NCBI GenBank assembly: GCA_003697015.1
Contig: RFGL01000148.1
Coordinates: 1-34,853, forward strand
DNA length: 34,853 nt
Reading direction: 5' to 3'
From: Acidobacteriota bacterium
Lineage (GTDB): Bacteria > Acidobacteriota > Thermoanaerobaculia > Multivoradales > J023
Below the pieces are notes generated by a model. The model had not been told where the DNA came from. It saw nothing but the letters and a program-made list of their open reading frames with translations, and searched no databases. Positions 1-7,597 of the stretch are shown piece after piece. The position numbers and the translations under genes are program-made. Numbering within the stretch: the first letter of the stretch is position 1; each line of letters opens with the position of its first letter.

Positions 1-10
1 CGGCCCGAGC

Positions 11-40
11 GGCGGACGCGGCGGACGCGGCGGACGCGGC
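11..40. repeat. 9-bp tandem repeat (GGCGGACGC)x3 plus partial copy
   Basis: ggcggacgc at 11-19, 20-28, 29-37 then ggc. Confidence 0.8.
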
Positions 41-56
41 CGGCGATAGGAGCTCC

Positions 57-107
57 CCACCGGCGGCGTCCCGCCGGTGGTGCGCCGCCCGCCGGCGCAC
101 CACCGGC
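57..107. promoter_or_regulatory. Two overlapping, mutually exclusive GC-rich hairpins upstream of the HD-GYP gene
   Basis: CCACCGGCGG-CGTC-CCGCCGGTGG (57-80) and GCCGGTGGTGCGCCG-CCCGC-CGGCGCACCACCGGC (73-107, 15-bp perfect stem) share 73-80. Confidence 0.6.
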
Positions 108-154
108 TCCGCGGTCATGATGTAGGATGGGCTCTCCCGTCTCGTGCGTGAACG

Positions 155-1303
155 ATGAAGGACCTGATTCTGGTTGTCGACGATGAGCCCGCGGTGCGCG
201 AGCTGATCAAATCCCAGCTCGAGTTCCTGGGCTTCAATGCCCGCGCCACCAGCGACGCGCGGGAGGCCCTCGCCATCGTCAACGGCGACACGCCGCCCTC
301 CTTGGCGATGCTCGACATCGAGATGCCGGGCTTTTCCGGCGTCGAGCTGCTGAAGCAGATCAAGGGCTCGAACGAGGACATCCAGGTGGTGATGGTGTCG
401 GGTCTGCACGACCTGGGGACGGTGCGCAAGTGCCTGCGCGCCGGCGCCTACGACTACCTGGCCAAGCCCTTCGAGCTCGACGACCTGGCCAACACCGCCG
501 AACGCGCCCTCGAGCGCCGCCGGCTGGTGCGCCAGAACCGCGAGTACCAGGAAAACCTCGAGCGCATGGTCGACGAGCAGACCGAGGAGATCCGCGAGAC
601 CCGGGACATCGCTCTCTTCACCCTCGCCAAGCTCGCCGAGTCGCGCGACAGCGACACCGGCATGCACCTCGAGCGCATCGCCGAGTACAGCCGGGTGCTG
701 GCCGAGACCATGCGCCTCAAGGGCCATCCGGAGATCGACGCCGACTTCGTCGGCTGGATCACCACCGCCAGCCCGCTGCACGACATCGGCAAGGTGGCGA
801 TCCCCGACGCCATCCTGCGCAAACCCGGCCCCCTATCGCCCGAAGAGACGCGCATCATGCGCACCCACACCACCATCGGCGGCGACACCCTGCGCTCGGT
901 GCTCGACAAGTACTCCAGCGAGCAGACCGTCCTGCGGATGGCGATGGAGATCGCCTACTCCCACCACGAGCGCTGGGACGGCGAGGGCTATCCCCGCGGC
1001 CTGGCGGGGGAGAACATCCCCCTGGCGGCGCGGCTGGTCGCCCTGGCCGACGCCTACGACGCCATCACCAGCCGCCGGCCCTACAAGGCCGCGGAGGAGC
1101 ACCAGGAGGCGGAGCGTCGCATCGTGGTCGATCGCGAGCGCCACTTCGATCCCCAGGTGGTCGACGCCTTCGTCGCCTGCGGCGCGGAGCTCGACGCCAT
1201 CCGCCGCCGCATGCAGGAACGCCAACCATCCCCGCACCACCGTCTCTCCAGCCTCGAGGGCACCCCTGCCAGCCTGACGCGCAGCGGGTGGCAGAGCACG
1301 TGA
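155..1303 (+). CDS. Two-component response regulator, REC domain plus HD-GYP phosphodiesterase domain
   Basis: REC motifs (VVDDEP, MLDIEMPGFSG, AKPF) then LHDIGKVAIPD and HHERWDGEGYPRGL. Confidence 0.93.
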   Translation: MKDLILVVDDEPAVRELIKSQLEFLGFNARATSDAREALAIVNGDTPPSLAMLDIEMPGFSGVELLKQIKGSNEDIQVVMVSGLHDLGTVRKCLRAGAYDYLAKPFELDDLANTAERALERRRLVRQNREYQENLERMVDEQTEEIRETRDIALFTLAKLAESRDSDTGMHLERIAEYSRVLAETMRLKGHPEIDADFVGWITTASPLHDIGKVAIPDAILRKPGPLSPEETRIMRTHTTIGGDTLRSVLDKYSSEQTVLRMAMEIAYSHHERWDGEGYPRGLAGENIPLAARLVALADAYDAITSRRPYKAAEEHQEAERRIVVDRERHFDPQVVDAFVACGAELDAIRRRMQERQPSPHHRLSSLEGTPASLTRSGWQST

Positions 1304-2058
1304 TCGAGCGCGGCAGCCTGCTGGCCTACCTCGACCGGCTGCTCGAGCCCGCCGCCAGCGACGACTGGGGCCCCAACGGCCTGCAGGTCGAGGGGCGGGA
1401 GGAGATCCGTCGCCTGGTGACCGGCGTCTCCGCCTGCCAGGAGCTCTTCGACCGCGCCGCCGACTGGCGGGCGGACGCCGTCCTGGTGCACCACGGTCTC
1501 TTCTGGCACGGTCAGGCGCCGCTCGTCACCGGCGTGACGGCACGGCGGGTCAAGACCCTCCTCGCCGGCGGCATCAACCTCCTCGCCTACCACCTGCCCC
1601 TCGACCGCCACCCGGTCTACGGCAACAACGCCCTCGCCGCCCGCGGCCTCGGCCTGGTCGAGACGGCGCCCTTCGCCGAGGCCAAGGGACTGCCGGTCGG
1701 CGTCATGGGCAGCCTGCCCGCGCCCCTGCCGGCGGCCGAGCTGGTCGAGCGCTGCCGGCGCCTCTTCGACCAGCAGCCGCTGGTACTCGGCGCCGGCCCC
1801 GACCCGGTGCGCAGCATCGGCATCGTCAGCGGCGGCGCGCAACGGGAGCTCCACGCCGCCATCGACGCCGGTCTCGACGCCTTCCTCACCGGCGAGGCCA
1901 GCGAATGGGTGACCAACCTGGCGCGGGAGCACGGCATCCACTACCTGGCCTGCGGCCACCACGCCACCGAGCGCCTGGGGGTGCGAGCCCTGGGGGAGCA
2001 CCTCGGCGAGCACTGCGGTCTCGAGACCCGCTTCATCGACGTCCCCAACCCGGTCTGA
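1300..2058 (+). CDS. Nif3-like dinuclear metal center hexameric protein (YbgI family)
   Basis: DDWGPNGLQVEG, DAVLVHHGLFWHG, NLLAYHLPLDRHPVYGNN, YLACGHHATERLGVRALGEHL; likely GTG start overlapping the upstream stop (GTGA). Confidence 0.9.
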   Translation: MIERGSLLAYLDRLLEPAASDDWGPNGLQVEGREEIRRLVTGVSACQELFDRAADWRADAVLVHHGLFWHGQAPLVTGVTARRVKTLLAGGINLLAYHLPLDRHPVYGNNALAARGLGLVETAPFAEAKGLPVGVMGSLPAPLPAAELVERCRRLFDQQPLVLGAGPDPVRSIGIVSGGAQRELHAAIDAGLDAFLTGEASEWVTNLAREHGIHYLACGHHATERLGVRALGEHLGEHCGLETRFIDVPNPV

Positions 2059-2243
2059 GGGCAGCCGGGCTGCCGGCTCCCGTCCCTCGCCGCGCTCCGG
2101 CGACCGTTCGTCCATCCTCCAGCGCCACTCGTCCACCGCCGCCGCCGGCGCCACAACCGCCCCGCGGCGACCGCCGTAGCCAACCCCTGAACGGGGCGCC
2201 GGCGCCGCCGCCGATTCCATCGTCCCGAGCGCGGGAGATCTTC

Positions 2244-2996
2244 ATGCCCTACGCCAGCCAGCTCCGCCAGCCCTTCCACCGCGACGCCAAGGTGCTGAGC
2301 CTCGGCGCACCGCGTTTCGACCAGCTGGCCGAAGACGCCCGGCGCGACGCCGAAGAACGCCGCCGAGCACGCTACGTCTTCGGCCTCGCCGCCCTCATCC
2401 ACGCCCTGGCGTTGGCCCTCGCCATCCCCAGCTTCGAGCCGCCGCAGACGGCGCCGCCGCGGGATCAGAAGGTCTACGTCATCCAGCCGGTGCGCCTCAA
2501 GCCGCCGGCGCCGCAGCAGCAGCGCGCCATCCCCAAGAAGAAGGCGAAGAAGATGCCCATCCCCGACCCCACCCCGGACGATCCGGAGCCGATCCTGGTG
2601 GAAGAGATCGAGGTACCGGTGGTGGACGACCTGGAGCCGGTCGACCTGGTGGTCAACGTGCCGGACGCGCCACCCAGCGCCGGCGCCGGCGCCGGCCCGA
2701 TCGGCTCGGTGCTGCAGATCGGCGACGGGGTGTCGCCGCCGGTCAAGATCCACTCCCCGCAGCCGCTCTACACCGAGGAGGCGAGGGCGGCCCGGGTCCA
2801 GGGCATGGTCATCCTGCAAGCGATCATCGACGCGCAGGGCTCGGTGGCTGACGTCAAGCTGTTGAAGGGCCTGCCCCACGGCCTCGCCGAGTCGGCCCTC
2901 GACACCGTCCGGCGGTGGAAATTCAAGCCCGCGACGCGCGACGGCCAACCGGTGGCGGTCTACTTCAACCTCACCGTCCGCTTCTCCCTGCAGTAG
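2244..2996 (+). CDS. Energy transducer TonB family protein
   Basis: N-terminal TM segment, Pro/Lys-rich linker, C-terminal TonB domain (YTEEARAARVQGMVILQAIIDAQGSVADVKLLKGLPHGLAESALDTVRRWKFKPA). Confidence 0.9.
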   Translation: MPYASQLRQPFHRDAKVLSLGAPRFDQLAEDARRDAEERRRARYVFGLAALIHALALALAIPSFEPPQTAPPRDQKVYVIQPVRLKPPAPQQQRAIPKKKAKKMPIPDPTPDDPEPILVEEIEVPVVDDLEPVDLVVNVPDAPPSAGAGAGPIGSVLQIGDGVSPPVKIHSPQPLYTEEARAARVQGMVILQAIIDAQGSVADVKLLKGLPHGLAESALDTVRRWKFKPATRDGQPVAVYFNLTVRFSLQ

Positions 2997-3142
2997 CGCC
3001 CGGTCAGAGCGCCGGCACGACGCGCTCGGCGTCCCAGGCTTCGGCCGCGCTGGGGCCATGACGCCGCCGCGCAGGGCGACGCTCCTGGACTGCGATAGGA
3101 TGACGTCAGGATCACCGTTTCGCCGTCGCAGGGAGATTCGCC

Positions 3143-5068
3143 GTGAGGCTCGATCGTACCTTCACCGAGGAGTTGATCTACGGCCGCCAGGGGCAGCAAC
3201 GCTTCACCCAGGATTCGCCGGTCTTGCCCGAGGTCTGGATCCACTACGGCCTCGACCCCCTGGCGCCCCAGGACCTCCTCCTCACCCCGCACCGCCGATC
3301 GCGCGCCGGCATTCTGGCGCGCCTGCTGCGCGAGGCCCTGGCGCGCGATCGCGGCGTCGCTCCCGCCGGCCTCCTGCGCCGCGCCGAGGACGAGCCGCAC
3401 CGCATCGCCTACACCCAGAACTTCGCCACCGCCACCCTCTACTTCGAAGAGCTCATCCGGGTGCTGCTGCCGCGGACCGTGTGGTGGCATCGCTACGTCT
3501 GGCGGCCGCGCGAGGGCATGGGGGGCGAGGGCGTCCGCCCGCCGCAGCTCGACCGCCTGCGTCAACCCAAGCTGCGCCGCACCCTGGCGGCGTTGATCGA
3601 CGCCTTCGGCCGCGGCGAGCCCCTGCCCAGCCCCGAGGAATGCCGGCAGCGGAAGCTGCCCTACCTGGCCGACGATCTGGTGTGGTTGATCCGCATCGTC
3701 GGCGCCATCGCCTGGGTGCGCCGCCGGAGCCTGAGCGAGGAGGCGGCCGACCGGGTGCGGCTGGCGCCCCACGAGCTGCCCGCCGGCGAGATGGTCGACG
3801 CCCTGGTCGAGCTGCTGGCCAACATGCGCCCCTCCCGCGGTGCCGACGACACCGTGCTGTGGCTGGTCAACCGCAACCGCGAGCTGGAGCTGGCGGTGCG
3901 CCGCTCGCGCCTGGCGATCAAGGCCGACGCCGCCACCAAGCTCTTCAACATCGACACCAGCCGCCTGTCGTGGGCGATCGTCGACAGCGGCATCGACGCC
4001 CGTCATCCGGCCTTCTGCTCCGCCGGCGACGGCCCGCCCCTCGAGCGCACGCGGGTGGCGAAGACCTACGACTTCACCCGCCTGCGCGCGCTCCTCGACC
4101 CCGACAACCTGAGCCCCGGCAACGCCGAGCTGCCGCCTTCCCTGCGCCGGCTCCTGGCGCGCGACGACGCCCGGGCCAAGAAGCTCAAGACCGACCTCAA
4201 GGACCTCAAGAACCTGCTCCAACGCGGCCGCGAGCTCGACTGGCAGGTGCTGGCGCCGCTGCTCGAGATCCCCCACCGGGAGGAGGACTACGAAGCGCCG
4301 GTCGACGAGCACGGCACCCACGTCGCCGGCATCCTCGGCGGCAGCTGGGAGGAGCAGGATCTCTACGGCATCTGCCCCGAGATCAAGCTCTACGACCTGC
4401 GCGTCCTCGGCCCGGAGGGCGGCGACGAATTCAGCGTCCTCGCCGCCCTGCAGCTGATCCAGCACCTGAACGGCCAGATGGACTACCTGGTGATCCACGG
4501 CGCCAACCTGAGCCTCTCCCTGCGCCACGACGTCGCCAATTACGCCTGCGGCCGCACCCCGGTGTGCGAGGAATGCGAGCGCCTGGTGGCCTCCGGGGTG
4601 GTGGTGGTGGCGGCGGCGGGCAACGTCGGCTATCTCAAGTACAAGATCGCCGGCAACAAGATCGTCCCCGGCTACCAGAGCACCTCGATCACCGATCCGG
4701 GCAACGCCGACAGCGTGATCACCGTCGGCGCCACCCACCGCTACCGGCCCCACACCTACGGCGTCAGCTACTTCTCCAGCCGCGGCCCCACCGGCGACGG
4801 CCGCATCAAGCCCGACCTGGTCGCCCCGGGGGAAAAAGTCACCGCCCCGACCCCGGGGGAGGACTACGCGCGCAAAGACGGCACCAGCATGGCCGCCCCC
4901 CACGTCTCCGGCGCCGCCGCCATCCTCATGGCGCGCTACAAAGAGCTCGTCGGCCAACCCCAACGCATCAAAGACGTCCTCTGCACCACCGCCACCGACC
5001 TCGGCCGCGAGCGCTATTTCCAAGGCGCCGGAATGCTCGACGTCCTGCGCGCGTTGCAATCGGTATAG
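3143..5068 (+). CDS. S8 (subtilisin-like) serine peptidase, 641 aa, no signal peptide, ~270-aa N-terminal region of unknown function
   Basis: Catalytic motifs AIVDSGID, DEHGTHVAGI, oxyanion AAAGN, GTSMAAPHVSGAAA; GTG start with GGGAG upstream. Confidence 0.93.
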   Translation: MRLDRTFTEELIYGRQGQQRFTQDSPVLPEVWIHYGLDPLAPQDLLLTPHRRSRAGILARLLREALARDRGVAPAGLLRRAEDEPHRIAYTQNFATATLYFEELIRVLLPRTVWWHRYVWRPREGMGGEGVRPPQLDRLRQPKLRRTLAALIDAFGRGEPLPSPEECRQRKLPYLADDLVWLIRIVGAIAWVRRRSLSEEAADRVRLAPHELPAGEMVDALVELLANMRPSRGADDTVLWLVNRNRELELAVRRSRLAIKADAATKLFNIDTSRLSWAIVDSGIDARHPAFCSAGDGPPLERTRVAKTYDFTRLRALLDPDNLSPGNAELPPSLRRLLARDDARAKKLKTDLKDLKNLLQRGRELDWQVLAPLLEIPHREEDYEAPVDEHGTHVAGILGGSWEEQDLYGICPEIKLYDLRVLGPEGGDEFSVLAALQLIQHLNGQMDYLVIHGANLSLSLRHDVANYACGRTPVCEECERLVASGVVVVAAAGNVGYLKYKIAGNKIVPGYQSTSITDPGNADSVITVGATHRYRPHTYGVSYFSSRGPTGDGRIKPDLVAPGEKVTAPTPGEDYARKDGTSMAAPHVSGAAAILMARYKELVGQPQRIKDVLCTTATDLGRERYFQGAGMLDVLRALQSV

Positions 5069-5091
5069 ACCCGGGACCGTAGAATCGAACG

Positions 5092-5409
5092 ATGGACGCG
5101 ATCCGCGACGTTCCGCTGGCCGAGGTCGATTTCTTGCCGCTTCAGGTGGTCGACGACCTGGCGTTGCTGGAGATTCGGACCTTGCGCCAGCTCGGGGCGC
5201 GGATGCGGGCGGAGTCGGAGGCCCTGCGGGAGTACCTGGAGCTCGACGGGGCCACCTGGGAGGCGATCCGCTCCCAGACCTCGTCGCTTCTCGCCGAGTG
5301 CTTCCCGGACGACGGCCTGCAGCGGAGCTTCCCATCGGTCAACCGGCGAGGGGTCGCCGTCCACCGCCTCGGCGAGCGCCGCCGGCCGCGCTTCCGCGGC
5401 GACGATTGA
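5092..5409 (+). CDS. Small (105 aa) protein with helix-hairpin-helix-like core
   Basis: LALLEIRTLRQLGARMRAESEALREYLELDGATWEAIRSQ resembles HhH repeats; lies 23 bp after the S8 gene and 27 bp before the MBL gene. Confidence 0.7.
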   Translation: MDAIRDVPLAEVDFLPLQVVDDLALLEIRTLRQLGARMRAESEALREYLELDGATWEAIRSQTSSLLAECFPDDGLQRSFPSVNRRGVAVHRLGERRRPRFRGDD

Positions 5410-5436
5410 GCCCGCCGGCAGATCCGGAGGATCGTC

Positions 5437-6663
5437 ATGTTCTTCACCCTCGAAGCCCTGCGCGCCAAGAAAGGCGACGCGCTCCTGCTCCACGTCGGAC
5501 CGGCGGACGACCGCAAGCTGATCGTCATCGACGGCGGCCCCTCCGGGGTCTACCGCCGCAGCCTCAAGCCGCGCCTCGACGCCCTGCGCGCGGCGCGGGC
5601 GCCGGGGGGCAAGCTGGCGATCGACCTGATGATGATCAGCCACATCGACGACGACCACATCAAAGGCATCCTCGATCTGACCAACAAACTGATCGAGCTC
5701 GACGACGACCAGGAGCCCCAGCCCTACGGCGTCGGCGAGCTGTGGCACAACAGCTTCGACGACGTGGTCGGCAACGGCAGCGACGAGCTGGTCAAGGCGG
5801 CGGAGGCGACGGTCGGCTCGGCCAGCCTGGCGAGCGCCTCGACCACCGGCATCGTGCCGGGGGAGGCGATGAGCCTCGACGGGGCGCTGGTGCTGGCCAG
5901 CGTCAAGCAAGGGCGGCAGTTGCGCAACAATGCGGCGCGCCTCGGCATCGAGGTCAATCCGCCGGCCGACGGCAAGGTGCTGGTCGCCGACGGCGACCGC
6001 AGCCGCATCGCGGCACCGGCGGGGGCGACGGGCGTCGAATTCCTCATCCTCGGGCCGAGCAAGGAGCGCGTCGAGAAGCTGCAGGCCGACTGGGACAAGA
6101 AGCTGCCCGGGATCCTGGCCAAGGAGCAGCAGGCCCAGGCCGAGGCGGCGGCCTACGTCGACCGCTCGGTCTACAACCTCGCCAGCCTGGTGGTCCTGGC
6201 TACGGCCGGCGGCAAGACCATGCTCCTGACCGGCGACGCCCGCGGCGACGACGTCCTCGCCGGCGCCCGCGCCGCCGGCCTGCTCGACGACGGCCCGCTC
6301 CACCTCGACGTCTTGAAGCTCCCCCACCACGGCAGCAGCAACAACGTCGAGCTCGACTTCTTCCAATCCTTCACCGCCGACCACTACGTGATCTCCGGCA
6401 ACGGCGAGCACGGCAACCCCAACGTCGAGACCTTCGAGCTGCTCTTCGACTCGCGGCGCGGCGACGACCGTCCCTTCACCATCCACCTGACCTACAAGCC
6501 CGAGGACTTCAAGCCCCATCGCGGCCACCCCTATCCCCTGGCCGAGCTGCAGGCGGTGCTGGCACGGGAGACCGCCGCCGGCACCCCCTACGAGCTGCGC
6601 ACCCCGGCCGACGACGCGGTGTCGCTCCACGTCGACCTGCTCGACCCCTACGACGACCGCTAG
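5437..6663 (+). CDS. MBL-fold metallo-hydrolase, ComEC/Rec2-like, no signal peptide or TM segments
   Basis: LIVIDGGPSG, MMISHIDDDHIKGI, MLLTGDARGDD, LKLPHHGSSNN; RBS GGAGG. Confidence 0.9.
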   Translation: MFFTLEALRAKKGDALLLHVGPADDRKLIVIDGGPSGVYRRSLKPRLDALRAARAPGGKLAIDLMMISHIDDDHIKGILDLTNKLIELDDDQEPQPYGVGELWHNSFDDVVGNGSDELVKAAEATVGSASLASASTTGIVPGEAMSLDGALVLASVKQGRQLRNNAARLGIEVNPPADGKVLVADGDRSRIAAPAGATGVEFLILGPSKERVEKLQADWDKKLPGILAKEQQAQAEAAAYVDRSVYNLASLVVLATAGGKTMLLTGDARGDDVLAGARAAGLLDDGPLHLDVLKLPHHGSSNNVELDFFQSFTADHYVISGNGEHGNPNVETFELLFDSRRGDDRPFTIHLTYKPEDFKPHRGHPYPLAELQAVLARETAAGTPYELRTPADDAVSLHVDLLDPYDDR

Positions 6664-6693
6664 AGGCCCCGTCCCCCAGGGACGTACCAAGGT

Positions 6694-6717
6694 AGCCCGG
6701 GAATTCATTCCCGGGCT
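6694..6717. terminator. Perfect 11-bp inverted repeat after the MBL gene (AGCCCGGGAAT-TC-ATTCCCGGGCT)
   Basis: Direct reading; no T-tract, so terminator role uncertain. Confidence 0.5.
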
Positions 6718-6738
6718 CGCCGCACGGGGATAAGAAAC

Positions 6739-6774
6739 GGGTAACCGCTTACCCGCCCGGGTAAGAACGTACCC
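6739..6774. promoter_or_regulatory. Two tandem 16-bp dyads GGGTAACCGCTTACCC and GGGTAAGAACGTACCC, 20 bp apart (candidate activator sites)
   Basis: Direct reading at 6739-6754 and 6759-6774. Confidence 0.65.
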
Positions 6775-6873
6775 AGGCCCGCTCTCTCCGCGATCGTCGC
6801 CGGGCCTGCCGGATCTCGGGCAAGCTCTTGACGACAAAGTACTTATCGCCGAAGCTGCCGGCGTACGGCCGGG

Positions 6874-6888
6874 TGGTACGAGTATTGC
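6874..6888 (+). promoter_or_regulatory. Candidate sigma-54 (-24/-12) promoter TGGTACGAGTATTGC
   Basis: Matches TGGCACG-N4-TTGC with one mismatch; GG (6875-6876) and GC (6887-6888) have the canonical N10 spacing. Confidence 0.7.
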
Positions 6889-6961
6889 GGCGTGACGATG
6901 CGTCTATACGCACCCGGCCGCCGGCCGGGAATCCTGAAACCGTCCGTGGGAGGACCGACTC

Positions 6962-7516
6962 ATGCGTCAAGACCGTATCCGCATCCTGGCCGCAATCCTG
7001 ATCCTGGGCGCCGCCGTCGCCGTGCCGGCCCTGGCCCAGGTCGAGCTCGCGGCGCCGTCCAACACGATCCCGGAAGGCCAGATCGTCGCCGAGCCGCCGG
7101 CCGAGATCGACCCGGCGGCCATCTGGCAGACGTCGCGCTTCTGTACCCTCTTCGGCCCGGCGGAGGTGCAAGGCTTCCGCGTGCAATGCACCAATGCGAC
7201 CTTTCTCGACTTCGCCATCGCCGACGGCTTCATCCCCGGCGATCATTGGTCGCTCAAGGGGAAGAATTGGGACAGCGCTCCCAACACCTCGGTGACCACC
7301 TCGCCCGGCCCGGTGCCCATCTTCGGCCTGCGCAGCCGGGTCTACAACTACGGCGGCACGCCGACCAACCCGCGGAACCTCGACGCCTACCTGCAGTGCA
7401 CCTACCTGCACGGCGTCGACGTCTTCCCGGCGTCGTCATTCGTCAGCCTGTCGAGCGACGGCACCTGCACCGTCACCGCCGACCCCATCCGCTCGCGCAT
7501 CGATCGCATGCCCTGA
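6962..7516 (+). CDS. Secreted protein of unknown function, 184 aa
   Basis: Signal peptide MRQDRIRILAAILILGAAVAVPALAQ; AGGAGG-like RBS (gggaggacc) upstream. Confidence 0.8.
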   Translation: MRQDRIRILAAILILGAAVAVPALAQVELAAPSNTIPEGQIVAEPPAEIDPAAIWQTSRFCTLFGPAEVQGFRVQCTNATFLDFAIADGFIPGDHWSLKGKNWDSAPNTSVTTSPGPVPIFGLRSRVYNYGGTPTNPRNLDAYLQCTYLHGVDVFPASSFVSLSSDGTCTVTADPIRSRIDRMP

Positions 7517-7537
7517 GAACGCCCCTCGCCCGCTGAC

Positions 7538-7578
7538 GGCCCGGCCCGCCAGGTCCCACGCCCCTGGCGGGCCGGGCC
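7538..7578. terminator. 16-bp perfect inverted repeat between convergent genes, probable bidirectional terminator
   Basis: GGCCCGGCCCGCCAGG (7538-7553) / CCTGGCGGGCCGGGCC (7563-7578). Confidence 0.65.
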
Positions 7579-7597
7579 CGCCGGCAGCTCAGGTCTC

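Noticed and set aside
2960-5335. 791-aa minus-strand ORF
   Set aside because: Antisense shadow of the S8 peptidase gene, whose catalytic motifs are intact on the plus strand.
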